Assembly: GCA_025928155.1 (NCBI GenBank)
Contig: JAICKC010000017.1
Span: 1 to 33,139 of the forward strand
Reading direction: 5' to 3'
DNA from: Candidatus Saccharimonadota bacterium
Lineage (GTDB): Bacteria; Patescibacteriota; Saccharimonadia; Saccharimonadales; UBA4665
Length of the DNA stretch: 33,139 nucleotides
In this document: in pieces, positions 7,760 through 14,848 of the stretch
Layout of the letters: every line of letters starts with the position of its first letter
How positions within the stretch are numbered: position 1 is the stretch's first letter
The notes under the pieces: generated by a model
What the model saw: only the letters and a program-made list of their open reading frames with translations
Told to the model about the DNA's origin: nothing
Database searches by the model: none
Made by a program: the position numbers and the translations under genes

Positions 7760-8636
7760 GCTTCGCTCGCAGTTTTTGTTCACGCGGGCAAATATGGGTA
7801 CCACGGCCAGCGACGCGAAGCTTGATAATAATCGCGTGGCAACGGGGACATTCCTGTCCCTCACGGCGAAAAACGCGCGCAAAGCTGAGGTAGCTGCCGC
7901 GTTTACCTTCGGCGTTCACATAGTTTTTGTCAGATGAACCGCCCTTTTGGATGGCCAGGTTCAATACGTACTGCAATTCTGTGAAAAGCGTGTGGAGCGC
8001 GGCATTTGATACGTCGCGCACCAGGGTTGCGGGGTGAATCTTTGCGCCCCATAGGCTTTCATCGGCGTAGATATTGCCGACGCCAGCAATGACGGTTTGG
8101 TCCAGTAGGACGGCTTTAATAGAGGCGTTCTGGCGATGGCGCAGGCGCTCGGTGAAATCTTTTGCCGTAAAGCTGGCGTCGAGCGGCTCGGGCCCAACCT
8201 TTTGCATGAAATCAATGTTTGGGACTTCGGCTGTGGGCAGCAGTCGTACCCAACCAAATTTACGCTGGTCGTTAAAAAACAGCTTACTGCCGTCTTGGAA
8301 GGTAAATTCTACACGCGTGGACTTGTCCGGCAGGTTGCCAATAAGTGAGTCATTTGGATGCCCCGCCCCAAACCGCGCGTCCGACGCCACAAATACCATT
8401 TGCCCGGTCATTTTCAGGTGAATCACCAGTGAATAATTGCTCGAAAGCTCGATAATCAGTACCTTGGCGCGGCGTTTTACGGCGGTGGTCGTCGAGCCAA
8501 GCAAAAATGCGGTAACATCCGCTTCTGTATTTGGGAATGACTTTTCACTGTCGTGCGTGACGGCCGCAAAAATCCGGCCCGGCAGCAACGCCGCCAGCCC
8601 GGTGCGCACGGTTTCAACTTCTGGCAACTCCGGCAT
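7746..8636 (-). CDS. mutM: formamidopyrimidine-DNA glycosylase
   Basis: Fpg/MutM removes oxidised purines such as 8-oxoguanine and nicks the strand. The N-terminus MPELPEVETVR carries the catalytic Pro2 and Glu3. The helix-two-turn-helix region reads AVLLDQTVIAGVGNIYADE, and the C-terminal zinc-finger loop holds the DNA-binding Arg278 in GRGTHIC. The length, 296 residues, is slightly above the usual ~270. The zinc finger is odd: Cys263, Cys266 and Cys283 are present but the fourth ligand is Glu286 (CPRE where CPxC is expected). The ATG at 8636 was chosen because Pro2 must follow Met1. Its -10 box overlaps that of the divergent small gene. Confidence 0.93.
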   Translation of the reverse strand: MPELPEVETVRTGLAALLPGRIFAAVTHDSEKSFPNTEADVTAFLLGSTTTAVKRRAKVLIIELSSNYSLVIHLKMTGQMVFVASDARFGAGHPNDSLIGNLPDKSTRVEFTFQDGSKLFFNDQRKFGWVRLLPTAEVPNIDFMQKVGPEPLDASFTAKDFTERLRHRQNASIKAVLLDQTVIAGVGNIYADESLWGAKIHPATLVRDVSNAALHTLFTELQYVLNLAIQKGGSSDKNYVNAEGKRGSYLSFARVFRREGQECPRCHAIIIKLRVAGRGTHICPREQKLRAKPTAR

Positions 8637-8644
8637 AACAACTC

Positions 8645-8651
8645 TATAATA
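8645..8651. promoter_or_regulatory. bidirectional promoter between mutM and the DciA-like gene
   Basis: TATAAT on the plus strand (8645-8650) and TATTAT on the minus strand (8651-8646) share the same seven base pairs. Each hexamer ends 9 bases before an ATG (8660 on plus, 8636 on minus), so each predicted start lies about 3 bases before its start codon. No ribosome binding site fits in the 23 bases separating the two ATGs. Confidence 0.5.
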
Positions 8652-8659
8652 CACGTGAT

Positions 8660-8899
8660 ATGGACGGATTAGGCGACATACTCTCTCGCAAAGATTTCGG
8701 CTTGCCGCCGGAGGTGTGCGCCATAAAGGACTACGTGCGGCGTTACTACGACACCGACGTGAGTGTGACTATGCAGCAGCACGCCATTGTGGTCGCCGCG
8801 CACTCAGCCGCGCTGATCGGCACACTGCGGCTCAACCTACCCAAACTACAGGCTGCTGCCAATACCGACAAGCGCATCATCTTACGAATCGGCAAGTAG
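8660..8899 (+). CDS. small DUF721/DciA-like protein
   Basis: A 79-residue soluble protein. The second half (HAIVVAAHSAALIGTLRLNL, then PKLQAA and RIILRIG) has the pattern of the DUF721 core found in DciA, which helps load the replicative helicase: a short strand, an alpha helix over the region of LxxxLPxLQ, and a final RIILRI strand. The match is from pattern only and the protein is shorter than typical DciA. The start follows directly on a TATAAT box with no ribosome binding site. The 3' end overlaps the HAD gene on the other strand by 18 bases. Confidence 0.6.
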   Translation: MDGLGDILSRKDFGLPPEVCAIKDYVRRYYDTDVSVTMQQHAIVVAAHSAALIGTLRLNLPKLQAAANTDKRIILRIGK

Positions 8900-9454
8900 A
8901 GTACCGAGCTCGGTGCGGAACTGGGAAAAGTCTTGATACCAGATTGTCTTCATGCCTATGGCCCGAGCACCGTCTAAAAAGCGCGGCTGGTCATCTACAA
9001 AAACACAATCGTCAGGGCTCACGCCCAAGAGTTCCACCACATGGCGATAGGCCATTTCGTCCGGCTTGGCATAGCCTATTTCGCTTGACACGGCGCGGAC
9101 ATCAAATAGCTTGAGCTGCTCGGGCGTGAAAATTTCGCCGAGGCGGTTTTTGCCAGCGTTCGAAAGCAAGGCGATTTTTATGGTAGGGTCAAGCGTTGCG
9201 ATATAGGCAAACAGTTGCTCGTCGGGGACGTTGGCGTATACGCGCTCGCGTACCGCTTCGGGAGCTAGACCCGTAAGTGATGCGATGTGCTTCCAAAAAG
9301 CCGTATCCGTGATGTGACCGGTCGTCAGCTGCTTGAGCAGGCCGTTGACCTTTTGGAGTTGTGAGGCGTCGGCCCCAAAATACTCATCACGAAACGGCAC
9401 CCAGGCTTCCGTAGCCAGCACGCCAAAACAATCAAAAATTATCGCTCGTATCAT
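8882..9454 (-). CDS. HAD-superfamily protein (second of tandem pair)
   Basis: A 190-residue HAD protein with IIFDCFGVL at the N-terminus, a helical cap, the motif II segment IALLSNAG, the Lys of motif III in IGYAKPD, and DDCVFVDDQPRFLDGA as motif IV. Asp8 is the nucleophile. The residue two positions later, the usual acid/base Asp, is Phe10. Phosphatases normally keep this Asp while dehalogenase-like members replace it, so the reaction is unclear. The ATGA overlap with the upstream paralog shows translational coupling. The best description is HAD family, IA subgroup, substrate unknown. Confidence 0.85.
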   Translation of the reverse strand: MIRAIIFDCFGVLATEAWVPFRDEYFGADASQLQKVNGLLKQLTTGHITDTAFWKHIASLTGLAPEAVRERVYANVPDEQLFAYIATLDPTIKIALLSNAGKNRLGEIFTPEQLKLFDVRAVSSEIGYAKPDEMAYRHVVELLGVSPDDCVFVDDQPRFLDGARAIGMKTIWYQDFSQFRTELGTLLADS

Positions 9455-10020
9455 AGCAATCCTGCGAGCTCCCTTTTGAGTTCAAGCACATTGGTGTACA
9501 GGAGCGCCTGCATGCCGGCTTCCCGGGCGCCCGCCACGTGGCGCTCCTGGTCGTCAATAAACACGCACTCGTCAACCTCCGCGCTCAGCTTATCGGCCAC
9601 AACTCTGTACATATACACATCCGGCTTGGTCATACCTACATGATGCGACATAGTTACGGTGTCGAAAAACTTCTGCTGTACAGGTGTAAAAATCCGGCCG
9701 ACTACCCTATCATTACTGGCGTTGCTCAAAATGCCCAATTTATACCTACTTTTGAGACTGTGCTGGATAAAAGCGAGAAGCTCGGCGTTTGCTACTGTAT
9801 GTTCCAGCTGGTAGCGCACCGTTTCTACGCTTTCACCGGTCGCTCTAGCGGCTGCGCTTACAAACTCGGCGTAATCGCTCAGACCTGCGTCGACCTGTCG
9901 CCCTAGTTCGTAGATCTGTTGCCAGGCCTCTTCGCGGCCCTCAAAATGCGCCGCTTTAAAGGCTTGCCAGCCGTTTATCGCCAATACGCCGTACAAGTCA
10001 AAGATAATAGCCCGAACCAT
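9451..10020 (-). CDS. HAD-superfamily protein (first of tandem pair)
   Basis: A 189-residue paralog of the downstream gene with the same motifs: IIFDLYGVL (nucleophile Asp8, Tyr10 in place of the second Asp), LGILSNAS, the Lys of GMTKPD, and DECVFIDDQERHVAGA. The two share residues throughout, indicating an old tandem duplication. The start codon lies exactly 7 bases after an extended -10 box, so the mRNA probably begins at the ATG. Its stop overlaps the next start as ATGA. Confidence 0.85.
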   Translation of the reverse strand: MVRAIIFDLYGVLAINGWQAFKAAHFEGREEAWQQIYELGRQVDAGLSDYAEFVSAAARATGESVETVRYQLEHTVANAELLAFIQHSLKSRYKLGILSNASNDRVVGRIFTPVQQKFFDTVTMSHHVGMTKPDVYMYRVVADKLSAEVDECVFIDDQERHVAGAREAGMQALLYTNVLELKRELAGLL

Positions 10021-10026
10021 CTCTCC

Positions 10027-10035
10027 ATTGTAGCA
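10027..10035 (-). promoter_or_regulatory. extended -10 promoter of the HAD pair
   Basis: TGCTACAAT on the minus strand ends at 10027, and the ATG starts at 10020, exactly where transcription is expected to begin. GGAGAG lies directly against the ATG and would be outside the mRNA. Confidence 0.5.
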
Positions 10036-10047
10036 GTGGAAGCGGCC

Positions 10048-10638
10048 CTAAGAGGAGAAAATGGGGATGTTTCGGGTCAGCCTATTGAAATCAGTGTCAG
10101 GAATTTGGCGCTGGAACTGCTGCAAAACCTGATTGAGCTGACCCTCGTATGTACCCTGGCTGCCGCAGCTGGTTGTCCAATAGGTAAACAGGTTGTTTTC
10201 GCCGTTGTAGAAGGTAAAGATGTAGCGATCGCCAGTCGGGCAGTAGCCACGGTAATCAGCACTTGAAGTCCGTCCCTTGCTGAAGTTCATAAGCTTGAGT
10301 GTCTGCAGGAACGTGGCGTACGCGGCGCTGTTGTTAGCGTAGCTTTGGGTAGTCATTACACTGCCTTCATAGCCCTGAATAACGTCCATTTCGTTACCGC
10401 TGGCGCTCACGGTAATCTTGACTTGGCGGTGATCCTGGTTGACGCGAGTTGGGGCATCTATCAGCAAGGTCACGCTGGAGTTAGGTGTACTGGCGTATTT
10501 GGTGATATCTATTTGGTTCGTAGGTGCGCTAGTGCCACCACCGGCAAATGCCTTGATGATCAAAACAATAACCAGCACTATTAGGCCTATACCAATAAGC
10601 CCAGCAAGAATTGGTCGAATTGCATCGCGTGAATCCAT
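10048..10638 (-). CDS. membrane-anchored extracellular protein, unknown function
   Basis: A 196-residue protein with one N-terminal transmembrane segment (ILAGLIGIGLIVLVIVLIIK, residues ~10-29) and an extracellular domain of about 160 residues. Two cysteines, in YRGYCPTG and TTSCGSQ, could form a disulfide outside the cell. The domain pattern (SSVTLLIDAPTRVNQDHRQVKITVS, then FNF-type strands) is beta-rich. I do not recognise a family. The architecture resembles the small anchored protein at 20208-20792. A TAAAAT box at 10659-10654 predicts a short leader of about 9 bases. Confidence 0.7.
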   Translation of the reverse strand: MDSRDAIRPILAGLIGIGLIVLVIVLIIKAFAGGGTSAPTNQIDITKYASTPNSSVTLLIDAPTRVNQDHRQVKITVSASGNEMDVIQGYEGSVMTTQSYANNSAAYATFLQTLKLMNFSKGRTSSADYRGYCPTGDRYIFTFYNGENNLFTYWTTSCGSQGTYEGQLNQVLQQFQRQIPDTDFNRLTRNIPIFSS

Positions 10639-10693
10639 AAATTAATCATGGGTATTTTACCACAATTAACTACTTATGGCAATATCTGCTCTG

Positions 10694-10993
10694 CTAGCCC
10701 CATTCTACGCCGTCAGAGGGAAGACCCATACGGCCTAGGTGCCTCAGGTCATCTTCGATGACGAGTCGGGGCATAGCTCGATCGGTTCGAGTTTCTGGGC
10801 CAGTGCCGGGCAAAGGCCACCTGCCATACACACCCGTGCCACCGAGCATACCCCTCACGTGCGTCGCTCTCGCACCCCGACTTTCTAGAATGAAAACAGA
10901 GCCGCCGCTATTCATTTGCCCTTCAACATTCCGCCAAAAATCGTCAGGACCGCTGCCATCGTCGCCCCTCAGTTCCGCTATGTTTTCGCCCAT
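10694..10993 (-). CDS. small hypothetical protein
   Basis: A 99-residue reading frame, MGENIAELRGDD to GLPSDGVEWG, with a high Gly and Arg content and no membrane segment or recognised motif. The support is a strong ribosome binding site, GGGAGGT at 10999-11005, and its position in an otherwise empty 0.5-kb gap. No convincing promoter was found. The frame could also be spurious. Confidence 0.5.
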   Translation of the reverse strand: MGENIAELRGDDGSGPDDFWRNVEGQMNSGGSVFILESRGARATHVRGMLGGTGVYGRWPLPGTGPETRTDRAMPRLVIEDDLRHLGRMGLPSDGVEWG

Positions 10994-11133
10994 AACACTA
11001 CCTCCCGAGATGTGCAAAATTAGGTAAACAAGGCTCCAGCATATCACACACCTGCTTGCAATAAAAACTGTACACTCCCCCGGTAAAATGTCTGTAAGCA
11101 ATTGGGGTTCTACCCGAACGCAGCAGTTCGCTC

Positions 11134-11142
11134 TGCTATCAT
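11134..11142 (+). promoter_or_regulatory. extended -10 promoter of the split dikinase
   Basis: TGCTATCAT ends at 11142 and the ATG starts at 11149, exactly at the expected transcription start. AAAAGG touches the ATG with no spacing and cannot serve as a ribosome binding site. Confidence 0.5.
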
Positions 11143-11148
11143 AAAAGG

Positions 11149-11949
11149 ATGGACGAGGTGATACCCTTAAGCGATGCGTACGCGGCCGATACGGTCGGCG
11201 GCAAAGCTGCCGCCTTGGGCTCATTGCTGCGAGCCGACTGCCGGATACCAGACGGGTTTGTAGTGGCCGCCAGAGAGCCGGCCCTAGAGAGTCTGGAGCC
11301 GGCTATCCTGGATGCGTTCGACAAACTTGGGGCGCGGCGGGTCGCCATACGCTCCAGCGCCACCGGGGAGGATAGCCGCAAGGCTGCTTGGGCTGGTCAG
11401 CTCGATACGTTTCTGAACGTATCCCGAGATACACTTCTGGAACATATCGTCCGCTGCGTAGCCTCAGCCGATTCCGCTCGTGCACAGGCCTATGCCGCCC
11501 AGAAGAACCTGGCCGCCGGTAAGGTAGCTGTCATCGTACAGACAATGATTGATAGCGACGTGAGCGGCGTATGCTTTTCGGTCCACCCTGTAGCGCGAGA
11601 TGACAATCAGGTGGTTATAGAGGCAGCCTACGGTCTTGGTGAAGCCGTGGTATCCGGCGAAATCACGCCGGATAGTTATGTGGTGTCGCGGCAGCCACGC
11701 AGCATTATCAGCTGTACGGTAGCCCATCAAGCTAAGTCACTTCGTTTTTCTGAAAGCAGCCACAAAACAACCTGGCAAGTCACGGTGGAGCCTTCGGCTC
11801 AGAAGCTGAGCGACCCTCAAATCTTAGAGTTGGCGGACACAGCTGTGGGACTTGAAGCGCATTTCGGCTATCCGGTCGATGTTGAATGGGCGTTCTACAA
11901 CGGTAAATTGTACATTTTACAAAGCCGGCCCATCACTACCCTGCAGTGA
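11149..11949 (+). CDS. dikinase ATP-grasp subunit (PEP synthase / PPDK N-terminal domain)
   Basis: A 266-residue protein equal to the isolated nucleotide-binding domain of PEP synthase and pyruvate phosphate dikinase. Typical motifs appear in order: VGGKAAALGSLL (16-27), the VAIRSSATGEDS loop (~65-76), AAWAGQLDTFLNV, VIVQTMIDSDVSGVCFSVHP, EAAYGLGEAVVSGEITPD, and DVEWAFYNGKLYILQSRPI at the end. It would split ATP and pass a phosphate to a catalytic His on a partner protein. The His domain lies in the next gene, so the enzyme is divided over two polypeptides. It stops naturally after the ATP domain and is not a frameshift, since the second gene has its own promoter box and ribosome binding site. 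Confidence 0.85.
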   Translation: MDEVIPLSDAYAADTVGGKAAALGSLLRADCRIPDGFVVAAREPALESLEPAILDAFDKLGARRVAIRSSATGEDSRKAAWAGQLDTFLNVSRDTLLEHIVRCVASADSARAQAYAAQKNLAAGKVAVIVQTMIDSDVSGVCFSVHPVARDDNQVVIEAAYGLGEAVVSGEITPDSYVVSRQPRSIISCTVAHQAKSLRFSESSHKTTWQVTVEPSAQKLSDPQILELADTAVGLEAHFGYPVDVEWAFYNGKLYILQSRPITTLQ

Positions 11950-11951
11950 GG

Positions 11952-11973
11952 TATACTTCGAACCATGGAGGTG
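11952..11973 (+). promoter_or_regulatory. internal -10 box and ribosome binding site of the second dikinase gene
   Basis: TATACT at 11952-11957 predicts a start near 11964. GGAGGTG at 11967-11973 lies 4 bases before the ATG at 11978. A six-codon frame starting at the ATG at 11965 ends inside the next gene at 11985 and could act as a leader peptide. Confidence 0.4.
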
Positions 11974-11977
11974 CAGC

Positions 11978-13084
11978 ATGAGTGACGACAAAGACTTTTC
12001 GGCTATCTGGAAAACGCAGAAATCACTAACTGAATGGCTCGAAGATATACGGCATGCCGACACCGAAGCTATACGCCAAGAGGATAACGACAAACGCGAA
12101 CGTTTGGCCGTGCTGCACGATATCATAGGATTACCCTTTGACCGGCCAGTGCAATTTACAGCGATCGAGCTAGCCATGCCAAGTCCAGGGTTTAAAAAGT
12201 ACCTGGTTGAGCATGGCGATAACTTGTGTGCGTTGCGGCTCATTCCTCAGAAAGAAAAACTGCCCAAACTCCGTATGCGTGGTAAGACGGTGGCCGACGC
12301 ATACGAATGGTTCAAAACACAGAACATTAAACCCGAAGAATACCGAGTTGACTTCCTTGGCCAGGAAAAGGTGTCGCGCTGGGCCACAGTATTTATTGTG
12401 AACAAACAGGGCATAGTGGGTGAGATTATCTATGGTAAGCACTTCCAGCTCACTCAGGGTTTCCACGAAACCGACACTCCCAAAGTATTCCGTTATGATT
12501 TCAAAACCTGGAGCATAGAACCCGCTAATGATGAAGCGCTCGTCCATGCCCAGATACTGGCTCAATACCTGCGCGTAGCCAATGCCAAACAGCGCGCTGA
12601 AATCACAGAACAACTGGGCGGCACGTTCGCTCATAACTACCTCGAGGGCTACTTTGAAACAGTAGACTCTGAGGATTTCGGCACATGGTTCCTCGATTAT
12701 AGCCCCACTCTTGGCAAAATGTATGCTGGTGCTAATATTCATAGCAACGCTTCAGCCGACACCGCGCTCGTCCATGGACAAACCGGCTCGCCGGGCAAAG
12801 CAGAAGGCGTGGTTATATTGGTCACACCCGAGCAGCTCAAAAATCCTAAGTTGGAGTTTCCTGACGGCTCAGTACTCGTTTGTCACGTTACTACCCCACA
12901 ATACGTACCGCTCATGCAGAAAGCTGCAGCCATCGTGACCGACCAGGGCGGCATCTTGTCCCACGCCGCTATTGTCGCCCGCGAGCTGAAGGTACCTTGC
13001 ATAGTTGGCACCGGCAATGCCACGCAGGTGCTCAAAAACGGCCAACGTGTCACAGTTGACGCCAATACCGGCACGGTCGTATAG
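11978..13084 (+). CDS. dikinase substrate/phosphohistidine subunit, substrate unknown
   Basis: A 368-residue protein. The last ~100 residues are the swivelling phosphohistidine domain of PEP-utilising enzymes: GSPGKAEGVVILV, VCHVTTPQYVPLM, and GGILSHAAIVARELKVPCIV with catalytic His329. The first ~265 residues have no PEP/pyruvate TIM barrel and no motif I recognise. The order ATP domain, unknown domain, His domain matches rifampin phosphotransferase, in which the middle domain binds the drug; here the first domain is a separate gene. By inference this is a two-subunit dikinase whose N-terminal region decides the target, which could be a small molecule. The start is fixed by GGAGGTG. A P-loop kinase gene follows after 18 bases. 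Confidence 0.8.
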   Translation: MSDDKDFSAIWKTQKSLTEWLEDIRHADTEAIRQEDNDKRERLAVLHDIIGLPFDRPVQFTAIELAMPSPGFKKYLVEHGDNLCALRLIPQKEKLPKLRMRGKTVADAYEWFKTQNIKPEEYRVDFLGQEKVSRWATVFIVNKQGIVGEIIYGKHFQLTQGFHETDTPKVFRYDFKTWSIEPANDEALVHAQILAQYLRVANAKQRAEITEQLGGTFAHNYLEGYFETVDSEDFGTWFLDYSPTLGKMYAGANIHSNASADTALVHGQTGSPGKAEGVVILVTPEQLKNPKLEFPDGSVLVCHVTTPQYVPLMQKAAAIVTDQGGILSHAAIVARELKVPCIVGTGNATQVLKNGQRVTVDANTGTVV

Positions 13085-13088
13085 GGGC

Positions 13089-13094
13089 TATAGT
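13089..13094 (+). promoter_or_regulatory. -10 box before the P-loop kinase gene
   Basis: TATAGT ends 8 bases before the ATG at 13103, predicting a leader of about 2 bases. It lies in the 18-base gap after the dikinase gene, so the kinase may be both co-transcribed and separately started. Confidence 0.35.
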
Positions 13095-13102
13095 AAGAAG
13101 CC

Positions 13103-13714
13103 ATGAAAGACGCACAAACTTCAGCCACTACGCACCCGAGAGCGCTGGCAGTATTCATGAGTGGACAACCGGGTTTGGGCAAATCAGTGCTGGCAGATAA
13201 GCTGGCACGCGAGTTTGGCCTCTACCATTTTGAACGCGATGCCATGAAGCACGGCATTGAATACACTGCCGGGGCACGAGGTGAACGATCAAAAACGATC
13301 GTACCAGTATATTTTGCAGCAATCGAACGCCTGGCAGGCCTGGGGATCAGCCTAGTGGCAGATGGCACATTGTACCGAGATAAAGCCGCGGAGCAGTTGA
13401 CGCCAATTACACAGGTCGCCGATATCTTAGTGATCCATTGTCAATCCCGTTCAGCCCGGGAGCGGTTGTTTGAGCGTGAGCGGCAAATCCATGGCCTAGA
13501 CCTCAAGTCAGACCAGACATACCTGGACCATATGGCGTGGGTAGATACGATGACCGCCGCGCCGCTTGATCTTCCCTATCCAACGCTGGTGGTTGATACC
13601 GATACGCCAGATTACACCCCTAGTCTGGTTGAGGTCTGTGACTGGATTAGTGGCCACCGTCAAACGAAGCTGAAGCGTCCGGATTACCGCCTCGATACGT
13701 CACGCGTAGAGTAG
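13103..13714 (+). CDS. P-loop kinase (AAA_33 / zeta-toxin-like fold)
   Basis: A 203-residue protein with Walker A GQPGLGKS at residues 21-28, a following FERDAMKHG stretch with the Asp expected in kinases of this fold, the segment GISLVADGTLYRDKAAEQLT as Walker B, and arginines in SRSARERLFERER as a likely lid. Such proteins phosphorylate small molecules or nucleotides; the substrate cannot be read from sequence. Its place right after the dikinase pair suggests a shared pathway. The 3' end overlaps the Nudix gene by 68 bases on the other strand, which is long for a convergent pair. Confidence 0.75.
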   Translation: MKDAQTSATTHPRALAVFMSGQPGLGKSVLADKLAREFGLYHFERDAMKHGIEYTAGARGERSKTIVPVYFAAIERLAGLGISLVADGTLYRDKAAEQLTPITQVADILVIHCQSRSARERLFERERQIHGLDLKSDQTYLDHMAWVDTMTAAPLDLPYPTLVVDTDTPDYTPSLVEVCDWISGHRQTKLKRPDYRLDTSRVE

Positions 13715-14147
13715 CGCACACGTCGACGGCGTCGCAGTCAGGCGGGATGATGTCGTACTCGGCGCGCTTCGCCGGATCAATCCAAAGGTAGGCGTCGTGC
13801 TCCTCGCTGAGGCGGACAGCCTCGGAAGTTGGCCTGGCCGCAACAAATACGCCAATAATTTGCTGCTGTATCCCTCGCACTACCGGATGCCACTCGCCTA
13901 CCAGCAGCGGTTTTCCCAGTTCAATACCTAGGCCCGTTTCTTCCAACACCTCGCGCTTCAGGCAGCCCTCAAACGTTTCGCCGGGCTCCAGTTTGCCGCC
14001 AGGTAGTTGGTAGCGCCCGCTTTTGGTATTGCCCGAATGTGTTGCCGCCGGCGCCTCCCGCAGGATGAGCACCTGGCCTTTGGCATTCACGATAACCGCC
14101 TTGGGCGCAATGTACGCTACTACTTCTGACTTCAGCCCATCGTGCAT
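13647..14147 (-). CDS. Nudix hydrolase
   Basis: A 166-residue protein with an intact Nudix box from Gly51 to Leu73 (GKLEPGE, then REVLEETGL), matching GX5EX7REUXEEXGU. Nudix enzymes cleave nucleoside diphosphates linked to another group, often in nucleotide-pool cleaning. The substrate is not evident. It starts 9 bases after the methyltransferase stop, so the two are likely one operon. No clear ribosome binding site is seen (only AGTAGGT). Confidence 0.88.
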   Translation of the reverse strand: MHDGLKSEVVAYIAPKAVIVNAKGQVLILREAPAATHSGNTKSGRYQLPGGKLEPGETFEGCLKREVLEETGLGIELGKPLLVGEWHPVVRGIQQQIIGVFVAARPTSEAVRLSEEHDAYLWIDPAKRAEYDIIPPDCDAVDVCATLRVTYRGGNPDASASFDGGH

Positions 14148-14156
14148 ACGGTGAAC

Positions 14157-14798
14157 CTACTCTGGTTTGATACCGACGAAACGGATGAGGTTATGGACAT
14201 CCTTGGCGGCGTCTTTATAGGTCTCGCCCTGGTCATCCAGTAGCTTAGTGTCGAAGTTGGCGGCAAACTCACCCGCCGTCCGTACTGAAAAATAGCGCTT
14301 GGCCATACTGCCGATACGAAAATAATCCGGTTCAAGCTGCTCACCGGTGCCGTACTCCGGGTCACTCGTGGAATTTGCAAAAAATGCCAATACGCCACCC
14401 GGCCTCAACACTCTACGGATTTCACCGAAAACGCGCCCGGTCACCTCAGCGTCAAAGTAATGCAGTGACAGATGCGCATACACTATATCAAACGACGCAT
14501 CGTTAAACGGCAGGTTTTCGCGCAAATCAACTTGTCGCAGTGTAATCTTAGAGGCTAAGCCCGGTGACAGTTTCTGCTCGCTTAAGTCCAGAGCCGACCG
14601 CTCAAGGTCAGTACTCACCACCTCATAGCCGCGTTCCGCAAAGAACCGGCTATCCTGGCCCTGGCCGGCTCCCAACTCAAGCACCTTACCAGACTTCGGA
14701 AAGTATGTGACCGCGGTTTCCGCAAAGATCGACGGTTTGTCGATCCAGTCACTTGCCGCGTACACGTTTTGATGTATGTCTATCCACTCCTTGCTCAT
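14157..14798 (-). CDS. class I SAM-dependent methyltransferase
   Basis: A 213-residue protein with motif I KVLELGAGQGQDS (~38-50), an acidic residue at the end of strand 2 (VVSTDLERS), the post-strand-4 segment FDIVYAHLSLHYF, and RRVLRPGGVLAFF. These are typical of small-molecule methyltransferases of the UbiE/Methyltransf_11 type. The target is unknown. The ATG at 14798 was preferred over an upstream TTG because GGAGGAG at 14806-14812 is 7 bases away. Confidence 0.85.
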   Translation of the reverse strand: MSKEWIDIHQNVYAASDWIDKPSIFAETAVTYFPKSGKVLELGAGQGQDSRFFAERGYEVVSTDLERSALDLSEQKLSPGLASKITLRQVDLRENLPFNDASFDIVYAHLSLHYFDAEVTGRVFGEIRRVLRPGGVLAFFANSTSDPEYGTGEQLEPDYFRIGSMAKRYFSVRTAGEFAANFDTKLLDDQGETYKDAAKDVHNLIRFVGIKPE

Positions 14799-14848
14799 CT
14801 GCAATCTCCTCCTAAGTATTCTTCATACCTTACCTGCAAGTTAGCTCT

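Noticed and set aside
7241-7882. 213-codon minus-strand frame across the end of otsAB
   Set aside because: It covers the phosphatase motifs and the mutM end in the wrong frame, and both real genes have intact family motifs.
11949-11978. Frameshift breaking a single PEP synthase gene
   Set aside because: The ATP-grasp protein ends at a natural domain boundary, and the second gene has its own start, ribosome binding site and -10 box, so these are two real genes.
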